A stretch of 64,000 nt of DNA from Chitinophagaceae bacterium (lineage in GTDB: Bacteria; Bacteroidota; Bacteroidia; Chitinophagales; Chitinophagaceae): contig JAIEMP010000008.1 of the NCBI GenBank assembly GCA_019752045.1, forward strand, positions 1 through 64,000. The letters are read 5' to 3'. A program made the position numbers and the translations under genes. Shown piece by piece: positions 41,927 through 50,114 of this stretch; position 1 is the stretch's first letter; each line of letters begins with the position of its first letter. The notes below the pieces were generated by a model. The model saw only the letters and a list, made by a program, of their open reading frames with translations. It was not told the DNA's origin and ran no database searches.

Positions 41927-44461
41927 ATGATTGATTATTTACAAGGATTGAATGAGCGGCAGAAAGAAGCGGTGTTACACATCAGCGGTCCGTTGATGAT
42001 TGTAGCAGGTGCAGGCAGTGGTAAAACAAAAGTGCTCACCACCCGTATTGCTCATCTCATGGCGCAGGGTGTAGATGCATTTAATATACTTGCGTTAACG
42101 TTTACCAATAAGGCGGCCAAAGAAATGAAAGAACGTGTGGAGCATATACTCGGCAACCACGAAGCAAGAAATTTATACATTGGTACTTTTCACAGTGTGT
42201 TTGCACGCATCTTACGCAGCGAAGCAACAAAGATGGGTTATCCATCCAACTTCACCATTTATGATACAGATGATGCCAAGAGTGTAATCAAGACAGTGAT
42301 CAATGAAATGAACCTGGATGATAAACACTACAAACCATCCACTGTTTACAACCGCATTTCATCTGCAAAAAATGCATTGGTGGGAGCAGCGGAGTATGCA
42401 ACCGATTATCATATTCAGCAGGAAGATATGCGGAGCAATCGCCCTGCTATTGCACAGATCTATGACTCCTATGCCAAACGTTGTTTTAAAAACGGCGCCA
42501 TGGATTTTGATGACTTGCTTATTAAGTTTTATGAGCTGCTGAAAAACTTCCCCGACAGTTTAAGCAAGTACCAGCGAAAGTTTAAATATATTATGATTGA
42601 TGAGTACCAGGATACCAACCCTGCACAGTACGAGATCATCAAGCTACTTGGTGCCATGCACGAAAATGTTTGTGTGGTGGGCGATGATGCACAAAGTATT
42701 TACAGCTTTCGTGGTGCAACCATTGAAAATATTTTGCAGTTCCAGAAAGATTATGATGAGGTGAAAGTGGTGAAGCTGGAACAGAACTACCGCAGTACTC
42801 AAAGCATTTTGAAAGTTGCCAACGAAGTGATCAGCAACAACAAGAATCAGATTGAAAAAAATCTGTTTACTGAAAATGCAGAAGGTGAAAAAATCCGTTT
42901 GGTACGGACCATGACAGATAATGATGAAGGTAAATTTGTTGCCGATACTATTCAGGAGCAAAAGCTCCGCAATCATTATCGCAATAAAGATTTTGCTATT
43001 CTTTACCGCACCAATGCACAAAGCCGTGCGTTTGAAGAAAGCTTGCGCAGGATGGGCATTGCTTACATTATTTATGGTGGCATCAGTTTTTATCAACGCA
43101 AAGAGATCAAGGATTTTATTGCATACATGCGTTTGATTGTCAACCCAAGAGATGAAGAAGCATTAAAACGCATCATCAATTTTCCGGCAAGAGGCATTGG
43201 CAAAACCACCATTGATAAATGTGTGCTGTTTGCCAATGAGCAAAACATCAGCATGTGGGAAGTGTTAACCAAGGCGGCACAGTTTGGTTTTAAATCCGGC
43301 ACACTCGAAGCGATTGAGGGGTTTGTAACCATGATCAAAAGCTTTGGCAGCATGTTACAGAAACACAATGCTTATGAAGTGGCCGTGCATGTAGGTAAGC
43401 AAACAAACATCGTTAAAGAATTATTTAATGATAAGAGTACAGAAGGTTTGCAGCGTTATGAAAACATCCAAGAATTATTAAACTCAATTAAAGAGTGGGT
43501 AGATGATACACAGAACAGAAGCCAGATTGATGAAGATGGAATAATAAGCCCCGGCCCCCTTCCCAACCTTCCCCCAGAGGAGGAAGGAGCAGCCAACACA
43601 CAAGGCCAGCTTTTCAACGACTCAAACAATAATGCAAACTCTCCGACAGGCGAGGTATTGAGCGAAGGCAAAGTCTCTCCGCCAACTGGCGGAGGAGATT
43701 TAGAGGGGGCTGTTACTTTAGGCAGCTACCTTCAACAAATCACTTTACTAACCGATGCTGATAATAAAGACCCTGATGCCGACAGTGTAAAACTGATGAC
43801 CATCCATGCTGCAAAAGGACTGGAGTTTGGATGTGTGTTTGCTGCAGGATTGGAAGAGTTGCTTTTTCCCAATGCCATGAGCATTAATACAAGAGAAGAA
43901 CTGGAAGAAGAACGACGTTTATTTTATGTGGTAATCACCAGAGCAAAAACAAAACTCTGGATTACCTATGCTAATACCCGTTATAAATTCGGACAGATTG
44001 TACAAAACGAACCAAGTCGATTTTTAGATGAATTGCCCGAAGAACATATTGATCGCAGCTTTGCGGGAGGAGGAAGTAAAAACCAAAGCACATTTGGAAA
44101 CAGTTCTGCTTTCGATCGCATGAAAGGAGGCTGGGGTAACAAAACTGATTATGATGATGCAGCAAGAGCAGAGAAACGTTATGGTGCTCCGCCAAAAAAG
44201 CAAACAACCACTACATCATTCAGTGTAACACCTGCAAGACCACAAACAATTGAACATAAACCCGCTGCTGATTTTGTTGCAAGTGATACCAGCAATTTAC
44301 AGGAAGGACAAAAAGTGGAACACCAGAAATTTGGTTTTGGTGAAGTGATCAAAATGGAAGGCAGTGCACATAACCCCATAGCAACGGTGAAGTTTGAATT
44401 GAATGGTGAGAAAAAAATTATGCTGAACTATGCCAAGCTGCGAATTATAACCCCCCTCTGA
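41927..44461 (+). CDS. UvrD/PcrA-type DNA helicase
   Basis: The 844-aa helicase is needed for repair and replication fork maintenance. Motifs: Walker A GAGSGKTK (I), GTFHSVFARI (Ic), DEYQDTN (II), QNYRSTQSI (IV), ITRAKTKLWITYA (VI). Residues about 541-596 (SPGPLPNLPPEEEGAANTQG ... SEGKVSPPTGG) are encoded by a REP-like DNA element lodged in frame in the linker before LGSYLQQITLL. The last residues (ITPL) also come from such an element at the 3' end. The C-terminal RNA-polymerase-interaction domain is present (EGQKVEHQKFGFGEV). Confidence 0.95.
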   Translation: MIDYLQGLNERQKEAVLHISGPLMIVAGAGSGKTKVLTTRIAHLMAQGVDAFNILALTFTNKAAKEMKERVEHILGNHEARNLYIGTFHSVFARILRSEATKMGYPSNFTIYDTDDAKSVIKTVINEMNLDDKHYKPSTVYNRISSAKNALVGAAEYATDYHIQQEDMRSNRPAIAQIYDSYAKRCFKNGAMDFDDLLIKFYELLKNFPDSLSKYQRKFKYIMIDEYQDTNPAQYEIIKLLGAMHENVCVVGDDAQSIYSFRGATIENILQFQKDYDEVKVVKLEQNYRSTQSILKVANEVISNNKNQIEKNLFTENAEGEKIRLVRTMTDNDEGKFVADTIQEQKLRNHYRNKDFAILYRTNAQSRAFEESLRRMGIAYIIYGGISFYQRKEIKDFIAYMRLIVNPRDEEALKRIINFPARGIGKTTIDKCVLFANEQNISMWEVLTKAAQFGFKSGTLEAIEGFVTMIKSFGSMLQKHNAYEVAVHVGKQTNIVKELFNDKSTEGLQRYENIQELLNSIKEWVDDTQNRSQIDEDGIISPGPLPNLPPEEEGAANTQGQLFNDSNNNANSPTGEVLSEGKVSPPTGGGDLEGAVTLGSYLQQITLLTDADNKDPDADSVKLMTIHAAKGLEFGCVFAAGLEELLFPNAMSINTREELEEERRLFYVVITRAKTKLWITYANTRYKFGQIVQNEPSRFLDELPEEHIDRSFAGGGSKNQSTFGNSSAFDRMKGGWGNKTDYDDAARAEKRYGAPPKKQTTTTSFSVTPARPQTIEHKPAADFVASDTSNLQEGQKVEHQKFGFGEVIKMEGSAHNPIATVKFELNGEKKIMLNYAKLRIITPL
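43549..43712. repeat. REP-like element inside the helicase gene
   Basis: CCCCGGCCCCCTTCCCAACC at the start, a CCTTCC/GGAAGG hairpin near 43568-43588 and a CTCCGCC-AACT-GGCGGAG hairpin (43677-43694) followed by GATTTAGAGGGGG are typical intergenic REP-like blocks, here kept in frame in the coding sequence. The related but different block at 44450-44515 lies right after the stop. Confidence 0.75.
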
Positions 44462-44515
44462 GCTTCGCTCGTAACCTTAAACGGTTACCCCCAAAGGGGA
44501 GGAACCCAAACACAA
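44450..44515. repeat. REP-like element forming the helicase 3' end
   Basis: ACCCCCCTCTGAGC overlaps the helicase stop; a GTAACC/GGTTAC hairpin and a CCCCAAAGGGGAGG block follow. The codons for the last residues of the helicase (ITPL and stop) come from this element. Confidence 0.65.
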
Positions 44516-44632
44516 AGCCAACTTATTTGTGCGTTCCAATATTTTGTGAAAGAATAAGTATTGTTGATTGAATATTTATAGCCGAAGTGTAAGAAAAAAA
44601 TGTTTGGAAAAGTTAGTGCAGCACCGCTCCTT

Positions 44633-44656
44633 AATCCTGAGCGAAGTCGAAGGATT
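44633..44656. repeat. AATCCTGAGCGAAGTCGAAGGATT repeat
   Basis: AATCCT and AGGATT arms bracket GAGCGAAGTCGA. This word is a widespread short intergenic palindrome of many bacterial genomes. It lies upstream of the end of the ArsC-like gene. Confidence 0.65.
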
Positions 44657-44682
44657 GGAGAAGGATAAGAGCGAGAGGCCAA

Positions 44683-45039
44683 TCAACTCAACGCCTTCTT
44701 CAACGCTTCAACCGTTTTTTTATCGTTGCCGATAAAGATCCTGTTGTTGAGAATGGTCACAGGTCGTTTCAGAAACGTATCCTCTGAAAGAATATAATTT
44801 TTATAATCTTCTTCTGTGAGTTGTTTGTCTTTGAGCCCAAGTTCCTTGTACTTTAATGCTCGGCGACTGAACAGTGCTTCATAAGAGCCAGCCAGCTTTT
44901 TCATTTCTTCCAGTTGTTTAGCAGTGATTTTTTCTTCACGGATATTCTGCATCTCAACGGCTGCTTTATCAATCTTTGTTTCTTTAATAATGGCCTGGCA
45001 GGTGGTACAGTTTGCCAGATGATACATTTTTTTCATCAT
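44683..45039 (-). CDS. ArsC/Spx-family protein
   Basis: The 118-aa protein starts MMKKMYHLANCTTCQAIIKE, with the CxxC of the ArsC/YffB thioredoxin-like fold, and continues FSRRALKYKELGLKDKQL, DTFLKRPVTILNNRIFIGN, matching ArsC-like (YffB) reductases. It may reduce arsenate with glutaredoxin or have a general redox function. The -33/-7 region has a TATTTGTATTTG-like pattern about 30 nt upstream of the ATG. Confidence 0.88.
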   Translation of the reverse strand: MMKKMYHLANCTTCQAIIKETKIDKAAVEMQNIREEKITAKQLEEMKKLAGSYEALFSRRALKYKELGLKDKQLTEEDYKNYILSEDTFLKRPVTILNNRIFIGNDKKTVEALKKALS

Positions 45040-45110
45040 TCAATTTTTTGAGAGCTGTAACTTATGCTGCAATTTTACTACAAATACAAGTACATAAACC
45101 AATTGGTTGA

Positions 45111-45620
45111 ATGACCGGCACCGCTGAACAGGATTTTTTACAGTTAGTAAACCAGAACCAGGGCATCATCCGCAAAGTATGTCACCTCTATGGCCGCAAT
45201 GATGCGGACAAGGAAGACCTGTACCAGGAAGTGATCATTCAGCTCTGGCGTGCATTTGGTTCGTTCAGGGGCGAATCAAAATTCAGTACATGGATGTACA
45301 GGATTGCGTTGAACACGGCCATCAGCAATCTGCGCAAACAATCCAGAAAAATAACGTTGAGTTTTCCTGAGTTTATTCCAAAAGAAGAAGCAGATACTGA
45401 AGAAGAAAAAATAAAGGAAGAAAAATTAAAAGAAATGTATGCTGCCATCAGCCGTTTAACAGAGGTGGAAAAAGCAATTGTGATGCTGTACCTCGAAGAT
45501 AAAAGTTATGAAGAGATGGAAGAAATTCTCGGGATCAGTAACGGCACACTGCGTGTAAAAATGAATCGTATCAAAGACAAATTACGTACACTCACTAAAG
45601 CAGAATATCATGGAGCTTGA
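45111..45620 (+). CDS. ECF-type RNA polymerase sigma factor
   Basis: The 169-aa protein has sigma region 2 (DKEDLYQEVIIQLWRAFGSF, FSTWMYRIALNTAI) and region 4 (VEKAIVMLYLEDKSYEEMEE, ISNGTLRVKMNRIKDKLR). It lacks the acidic or Cys-rich regions of ECF subgroups with known ligands. The next gene overlaps its end by 11 nt and encodes a membrane protein, which is the expected anti-sigma partner position. Confidence 0.93.
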   Translation: MTGTAEQDFLQLVNQNQGIIRKVCHLYGRNDADKEDLYQEVIIQLWRAFGSFRGESKFSTWMYRIALNTAISNLRKQSRKITLSFPEFIPKEEADTEEEKIKEEKLKEMYAAISRLTEVEKAIVMLYLEDKSYEEMEEILGISNGTLRVKMNRIKDKLRTLTKAEYHGA

Positions 45621-46236
45621 TCAGTTAAAAGAAATGTGGGGTGATGTGGCAACACAGAAAAACAGTACTTCAGAAGAAGAACTACAAACCCTGTTGCGTA
45701 AAAAATCAAAGAGCCCCATTACAAAAATGAAACGCAACCTGTTTGTTGAGTTGCTGGCGATAGCGGTGCTGTACATCTTTGCGATTTTTCATTATTTTTT
45801 GCAATACAGCGGTGGCATGCGTTTGAACGCTTGGCTATTGGTAGTGATCGGAGTCTTGTATCTTTTCTACTACCAGCGTAAATTAAAATTGCTGAACAGT
45901 ATGGAATGTGTTGCCTGCGAAGTGAAATCGAATTTGAAGACACAGCTAAAGACTCTTGAAAAATATATCCGGTTTTATCTGCTGGCAGGAACAGCCCTGT
46001 TTCCTTTTGCCATGATTGTAACCGGGTTTATTGTTTTTTTTAATGCACCTGAAATATCAAAAGGCGCTACTGTTCCATCCGGCAGTGATGCGAAAATTTT
46101 TGCCGTTCTTCTTGTTCTTATCTCCGCTGTTCTAACAGTTCCTATGTACTTTCTCAATAAGTGGTATGTTCGTAAACTCTATGGTCAGCATGTTGAACGA
46201 CTCAAGACCATTGTTGAAGAAATGAATGAAGATTAA
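45610..46236 (+). CDS. Membrane protein, probable anti-sigma factor or partner
   Basis: The 208-aa protein has a cytosolic N-terminus (MELDQLKEMWGDVATQKNST) and four membrane helices near 50-66, 74-90, 123-143 and 166-184. Overlap with the sigma gene by 11 nt suggests translational coupling and a joint function. No zinc-binding anti-sigma motif is visible, so the mode of control is not clear. A C-terminal helix (KWYVRKLYGQHVERLKTIVE) is cytoplasmic. Confidence 0.7.
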   Translation: MELDQLKEMWGDVATQKNSTSEEELQTLLRKKSKSPITKMKRNLFVELLAIAVLYIFAIFHYFLQYSGGMRLNAWLLVVIGVLYLFYYQRKLKLLNSMECVACEVKSNLKTQLKTLEKYIRFYLLAGTALFPFAMIVTGFIVFFNAPEISKGATVPSGSDAKIFAVLLVLISAVLTVPMYFLNKWYVRKLYGQHVERLKTIVEEMNED

Positions 46237-46252
46237 TTTCACTGCTCTTTTC

Positions 46253-46334
46253 AACACAGAGTAAAGGAGTTAAAGAGAACGTTGAGATTGCTATTCTCTG
46301 TGTAACTCTTTTCCACTGTGTCTCTGTGTTAAAT
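46253..46334. repeat. CTCTGTG-type dispersed hairpin repeat (copy 2)
   Basis: ACACAGAGTaaAGGAG and TTCTCTGTGTAACTCTTTTC, CACTGTGTCTCTGTGTT form an imperfect hairpin in the gap between the sigma-linked membrane gene and the TraB gene. See the copies at 3897-4080 and 48572-48642. Confidence 0.75.
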
Positions 46335-46355
46335 AACAGTAATCAACTCATCAGT

Positions 46356-47222
46356 ATGAAAAAAATAAAATTACTTTCCCTGTTTTTAGTTCTGTTCTCT
46401 TTTGCTTCTGTTGCACAAACAAATAATAAAAGCAGTCTGCTGTGGGAGATCAGTGGTAAAGGTTTGCAACAACCATCTTATCTGTTTGGAACAGTGCACA
46501 TGATCTGCAAAGAAGATTTCTTTTTTCCTGAATCTGTGCAGGAAAAATTCATCAACGCAAAATCAGTTTATCTGGAGCTGGATATGGATGATCCTTCCAT
46601 GATCATGAAGATGATGACGCTGTTGCAATTACCGAAGGGTCAAACAATCAAACAACTGTTTGGTGATTCAGCATTTAAACAATTCGACAGTGCGTATAAA
46701 AAAATTACAGGATCATCGGCTATGTCGTTTAATACGTTTAAACCGTTTATGCTCATGACCATGATTACAGAAAAAACATTGAACTGTCCCGCCAAAGAAT
46801 CGTATGAACAAAGCTTTATGAAGCTGGCAACCAAACACCAGAAAGATATCAAGGGTCTTGAAACCATGGAAGACCAGATTGCTGTGTTTGATGCTATACC
46901 GGACAGTCTTGAAATTATAAGTTTAAAAGAAATGGTTAATCAGTTTCAAAAACAAATTGGAGAGTTTCAGAAATTGGTAGCTGTTTATAAAACACAGGAT
47001 GTTGATTCCCTGTTCCGCATGACGATAAAAGGAACAGATGCACTCGGTGGTGAAGCAGAGTTGCTCACCAAGCGCAACAGTAAATGGATTCCTGTGATGC
47101 AAAAAAGTATGCAGGAAGGCTCTTCTTTCTTTGCTGTGGGCGCTGCACATCTTGGTGGCGGTATTGGTGTAATTGCCTTGCTGCGGAAACAAGGCTATAC
47201 GGTGAAGCCTGTAAAATTGTAA
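46356..47222 (+). CDS. TraB/GumN-family protein
   Basis: The ATG 46356 opens a signal peptide (MKKIKLLSLFLVLFSFASVAQ); the longer frame begins inside the repeat. The family motifs are SSLLWEISGKGLQQPSYLFG with the GTVHM segment, DMDDPSMIMKMM and SFFAVGAAHLGGGIGVIALL. TraB/GumN proteins have an erythromycin-esterase-like fold; members include proposed metalloproteases, and the substrate here is unknown. The 3' end (encoding QGYTVKPVKL and stop) is duplicated just downstream after a hairpin. Confidence 0.9.
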   Translation: MKKIKLLSLFLVLFSFASVAQTNNKSSLLWEISGKGLQQPSYLFGTVHMICKEDFFFPESVQEKFINAKSVYLELDMDDPSMIMKMMTLLQLPKGQTIKQLFGDSAFKQFDSAYKKITGSSAMSFNTFKPFMLMTMITEKTLNCPAKESYEQSFMKLATKHQKDIKGLETMEDQIAVFDAIPDSLEIISLKEMVNQFQKQIGEFQKLVAVYKTQDVDSLFRMTIKGTDALGGEAELLTKRNSKWIPVMQKSMQEGSSFFAVGAAHLGGGIGVIALLRKQGYTVKPVKL

Positions 47223-47233
47223 GAAGCAGAATT

Positions 47234-47257
47234 TTTGTTGGTCAGGCGACCAACAAA
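47234..47257. repeat. Perfect 10-bp hairpin at the TraB tail
   Basis: TTTGTTGGTC AGGC GACCAACAAA: a 10-bp stem with a 4-nt loop 12 nt after the TraB stop. It separates the gene from the second copy of its tail. As an RNA hairpin it could terminate transcription, but no T-run follows. Confidence 0.75.
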
Positions 47258-47259
47258 GG

Positions 47260-47295
47260 CAACAGGGTTATACTGTGAAGCCTGTAAAACTTTAA
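47260..47295 (+). pseudogene. Second copy of the TraB 3' tail
   Basis: CAACAGGGTTATACTGTGAA followed by GCCTGTAAAACTTTAA encodes QQGYTVKPVKL and a stop, the same 10 C-terminal residues as the intact gene (KQGYTVKPVKL), with synonymous changes (GGT/GGC, ACT/ACG, CTT/TTG). It lies after the hairpin and is not part of an expressed frame; the ORF frame running through it is a shadow. Confidence 0.75.
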
Positions 47296-47321
47296 GTCCG
47301 ATTTATTTGTTTTCTTTACGG

Positions 47322-48554
47322 ATGCAGCATTGTATCGTTGTCATTTCCAATTCATTTAATAAGCAGTTGTTTATTCAGCAGTTGCTGGATAAAAAAGCGA
47401 AGGGAGTTTTTGAACCCTTCAATCAACTGGATACACAGTTGTTTTCTGCATACACTGTTCAGCACTATTTACACAAAGAGGATATATATGGCTACTCCGG
47501 AATTGAAGCCACACGAACACAAACACTTCGTTCAATGTCGAGTGGTGAACAAAAGAAAACAGTGCTTCATCATTTGTTATCTCTACAACCCGCAGTGCTG
47601 ATTCTCGATAACTTGTTTGATAATTTAGATACAGGGGCACAGCAACAACTCAAACAGCAATTAGAACAAATCTCAAAACATACCATCCTTATTCAACTGC
47701 TTCACCGCAACAGAGAAGCTCTTCCGTTTATTGAAAAGATATTTGTGTTGAATGAACATGGAGAGTTTATTTCAACCACATCACTACCCCATCATCTACA
47801 ACCAACCAATGATGCAGATAAAGCAGAAATGATTCCTGCTCCGCTTTATTCGTTTCAACTAAACAGTAATCAGCTGGTTCGTTTTAAGAATGTAAGTGTG
47901 TGTTACAATGAGAAACAGGTTGTACAAAATATTAACTGGACGATCCGTGCAGGTGAGTTCTGGCAATTGAAAGGTCCCAATGGTTCCGGCAAAACAACAT
48001 TGCTCACCATGATCACGGGTGATAATGTAAAAGGTTATGGAAAAGACCTTTACATTTTCGGACGGAAAAAAGGAAGTGGGGAAAGTGTTTGGGAGATCAA
48101 AGAAAAAATCGGATACCTCACTCCTGCTATGACTGATCTGTTCAGCAGCAGGCATACACTTGTACAAATGATTGTGTCGGGTTATCTGGATCAGATCGGT
48201 TTGTATAACCTTCCAACAGATATGCAAAAACGATCGGCTTTTGAATGGTTGCAATTTTTATCATTAGAACAAAAAGCAAACAAACCCTTTTGCGATCTTT
48301 CACCGGGTGAACAACGCATGGCATTAATTGCAAGAGCCATGGTGAAACATCCGCCATTATTAATTTTGGATGAACCGTTAGCAGGACTTGATGAACAGAA
48401 TGCACAAAAAGTAATTCAACTCATTAACCGCATTGCAGCAGCAAGTGAATCAGCTATTTTATATGTATCGCATCAAACAGAAGAAGGGTTACAACCGCAG
48501 AAAGTATTTGAATTAATTACAACCGAAAACGGATCAGTTGGAGTTGAAGCATAA
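47322..48554 (+). CDS. Tandem-domain ABC ATPase (ModF-like)
   Basis: The ATG 47322 gives MQHCIVVISNSFNKQLFIQQ and avoids the TraB tail copy. The first half has a signature SSGEQKKTVL and Walker B AVLILDNLFDNLD but lacks a Walker A, so that domain cannot bind ATP in the usual way. The second half is complete: GPNGSGKTT, LSPGEQRMAL, LLILDEPLAGLD and the His of YVSHQTEE. This layout matches ModF/PhrA-like proteins of unknown substrate, not a transporter with its own permease. Confidence 0.8.
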   Translation: MQHCIVVISNSFNKQLFIQQLLDKKAKGVFEPFNQLDTQLFSAYTVQHYLHKEDIYGYSGIEATRTQTLRSMSSGEQKKTVLHHLLSLQPAVLILDNLFDNLDTGAQQQLKQQLEQISKHTILIQLLHRNREALPFIEKIFVLNEHGEFISTTSLPHHLQPTNDADKAEMIPAPLYSFQLNSNQLVRFKNVSVCYNEKQVVQNINWTIRAGEFWQLKGPNGSGKTTLLTMITGDNVKGYGKDLYIFGRKKGSGESVWEIKEKIGYLTPAMTDLFSSRHTLVQMIVSGYLDQIGLYNLPTDMQKRSAFEWLQFLSLEQKANKPFCDLSPGEQRMALIARAMVKHPPLLILDEPLAGLDEQNAQKVIQLINRIAAASESAILYVSHQTEEGLQPQKVFELITTENGSVGVEA

Positions 48555-48571
48555 GTTATAAAACAATTGAT

Positions 48572-48642
48572 CACACAGAGACACGGAGTTCACAGAGGGT
48601 AGATGATTATCTCTGAGCTCCCTGTGCCTCTGTGTGCAAATT
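48572..48642. repeat. CTCTGTG-type dispersed hairpin repeat (copy 3)
   Basis: CACACAGAGACACGGAGTTC, ACAGAGG and later TCTCTGAGCTCC, CTGTGCCTCTGTGTGC. Located between two genes whose stops face each other, so a role in termination is possible. See copies 1 and 2. Confidence 0.75.
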
Positions 48643-49372
48643 AAAATCTTGTTTCTAAATAATGCGGCAACAAAGCCCTCCATGTATTCCAGTCGTGTGG
48701 CCATTCTTCGCCCCAGATATCTAATTCGTAATTGATTCCTTTATCATATAAAATTTTTGCAAAGCGTCCGCTGCTAGTAGGGTCTTCATACGCACCGCTT
48801 CCACTGAAGATGTGAATGTGATTGCTGCGGCGGATCTGTTCCAGTACATGATGATCTGTTAAGTTGGGAACATAATGCATGGGACTGTTAAAGTACACCT
48901 GGTCATCATAATAACCTTTTGTGTATTCGGTTAAATCATAAACACCACTCATGGCCAGAACACCATTGATGAGATCGGGGCGTTTCAAAAACAAATTCAT
49001 ACTATGCAACGCACCAAAGGAAGCGCCGCATGTAATGATCTGAGTTTGTTGGGATGAATCGTTGCGGATATACGGCACCACTTCATTAAAAATATATTCG
49101 TTGAACTGGTTTTGGCGAATGGCTTTATGTGCGCCCTCCATTTCATTGTTCATCCAGCTTTCTGTATTGATGCTGTTAACCGAATACACTTTAACCTTGC
49201 CCCCTTCAATCCATGGTTTTAACGTATCCATTAACTGAAAGCGTTCGTACTCTAAATAATCTGCAGCAGCAGTTGGTACTAACAGTAATGCAAAACCGTA
49301 ATGGCCATAGGTTACAATGGGCATTTCTTTTCCAAGCGCCGGACTGTGCCAGCCGAATAATTTCCGTTCCAT
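48641..49372 (-). CDS. Esterase (alpha/beta hydrolase, PHB-depolymerase-like)
   Basis: The 243-aa protein has the lipase-like nucleophile elbow GASFGALHS and a cap-free core, followed by LAMSGVYDLTEYTKGYYDD and a conserved end WGEEWPHDWNTWR with the likely catalytic His. These features fit the predicted-esterase (Fes/YqiA-like) family; no signal peptide is present, so it acts in the cytosol. The substrate cannot be inferred. Downstream lies the CTCTGTG repeat. Confidence 0.85.
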   Translation of the reverse strand: MERKLFGWHSPALGKEMPIVTYGHYGFALLLVPTAAADYLEYERFQLMDTLKPWIEGGKVKVYSVNSINTESWMNNEMEGAHKAIRQNQFNEYIFNEVVPYIRNDSSQQTQIITCGASFGALHSMNLFLKRPDLINGVLAMSGVYDLTEYTKGYYDDQVYFNSPMHYVPNLTDHHVLEQIRRSNHIHIFSGSGAYEDPTSSGRFAKILYDKGINYELDIWGEEWPHDWNTWRALLPHYLETRF

Positions 49373-49454
49373 AAAAAACAGTTAATGGTGAATGAATGCG
49401 CACAATGAAAGATAAACAAATGCATGGAAGTATTGAACTTCGTTCCAAACTGCA

Positions 49455-49976
49455 TTACTTATTTTTTTCTGCGGGAGCTTTCTCTGCTGCACCCATGGTT
49501 GCAATATCACGGTCAAAGAAATACATACCGCTTTTATCTGCACCAATCATTTTCAGTTTATCCAGTATCAGTCGGGCCAATGCTTCTTCTTCAATTTGTT
49601 CGCTCACATACCATTGCAGAAAATTATGTGTGGTGTAATCTTTTTCTTTTAAACAGATATCAACCAGCTTATTGATTTCTGTACTCACCAGTATTTCATG
49701 ATCAAGCACTTGTTGAAACAACTCTTTCACTCCTTTATATTTTAAAGAAGGCGCTTTTAATGCCGGAACAGTTCCATGTCCGCCACGCTCATTTACAAAC
49801 TTCAGTAACTTTAGCATGTGCAAACGTTCTTCATCACTGTGCTTAAACAAAAAGGCGGCCACACCGCTGAATCCTTCCACTTCGGCCCAGCTGGCCATGG
49901 CTAAATAAATTTGTGAAGATTCCGCTTCGAGCAAAACCTGCTCGTTCAGGGCTTTTTCAATTTTTGGTGATAGCAT
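49455..49976 (-). CDS. ftnA: Ferritin (bacterial non-heme, FTN type)
   Basis: This 173-aa four-helix protein stores iron as ferric mineral in a 24-mer. The di-iron site ligands can be placed at LLEAESSQIYLAMASWAEVE (Glu17, helix A) and HSDEERLHMLKLLKF, with later EISTEINKLVDIC and EEALARL. The end (GAAEKAPAEKNK) is a short variable tail. With feoA and feoB it forms the iron-handling set of the window, though the genes are spread out. Confidence 0.93.
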   Translation of the reverse strand: MLSPKIEKALNEQVLLEAESSQIYLAMASWAEVEGFSGVAAFLFKHSDEERLHMLKLLKFVNERGGHGTVPALKAPSLKYKGVKELFQQVLDHEILVSTEINKLVDICLKEKDYTTHNFLQWYVSEQIEEEALARLILDKLKMIGADKSGMYFFDRDIATMGAAEKAPAEKNK

Positions 49977-50114
49977 AACATATAATTTAAGTACTGTAAT
50001 TTACGAATGATGGAAATTTTTACGGCAGATATGGCCAGATTTCTGTCAATTAACGAATTGGCAACTGAACAAAGGCCAAATCTTGCTAATTTTACAGCTT
50101 AAAGTTTTTATACC

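Noticed and set aside
43549-43712. Possible intein or group I intron in the helicase gene
   Set aside because: The insert is only about 55 codons, Pro/Gly/Asn-rich, with no splicing motifs; REP-like hairpins fit better.
47235-47321. Upstream extension of the ModF-like gene into the TraB tail copy
   Set aside because: The extension translates the hairpin and tail copy in a different frame (RRPTKATGLYCEACKTL), while ATG 47322 opens directly into the conserved start.
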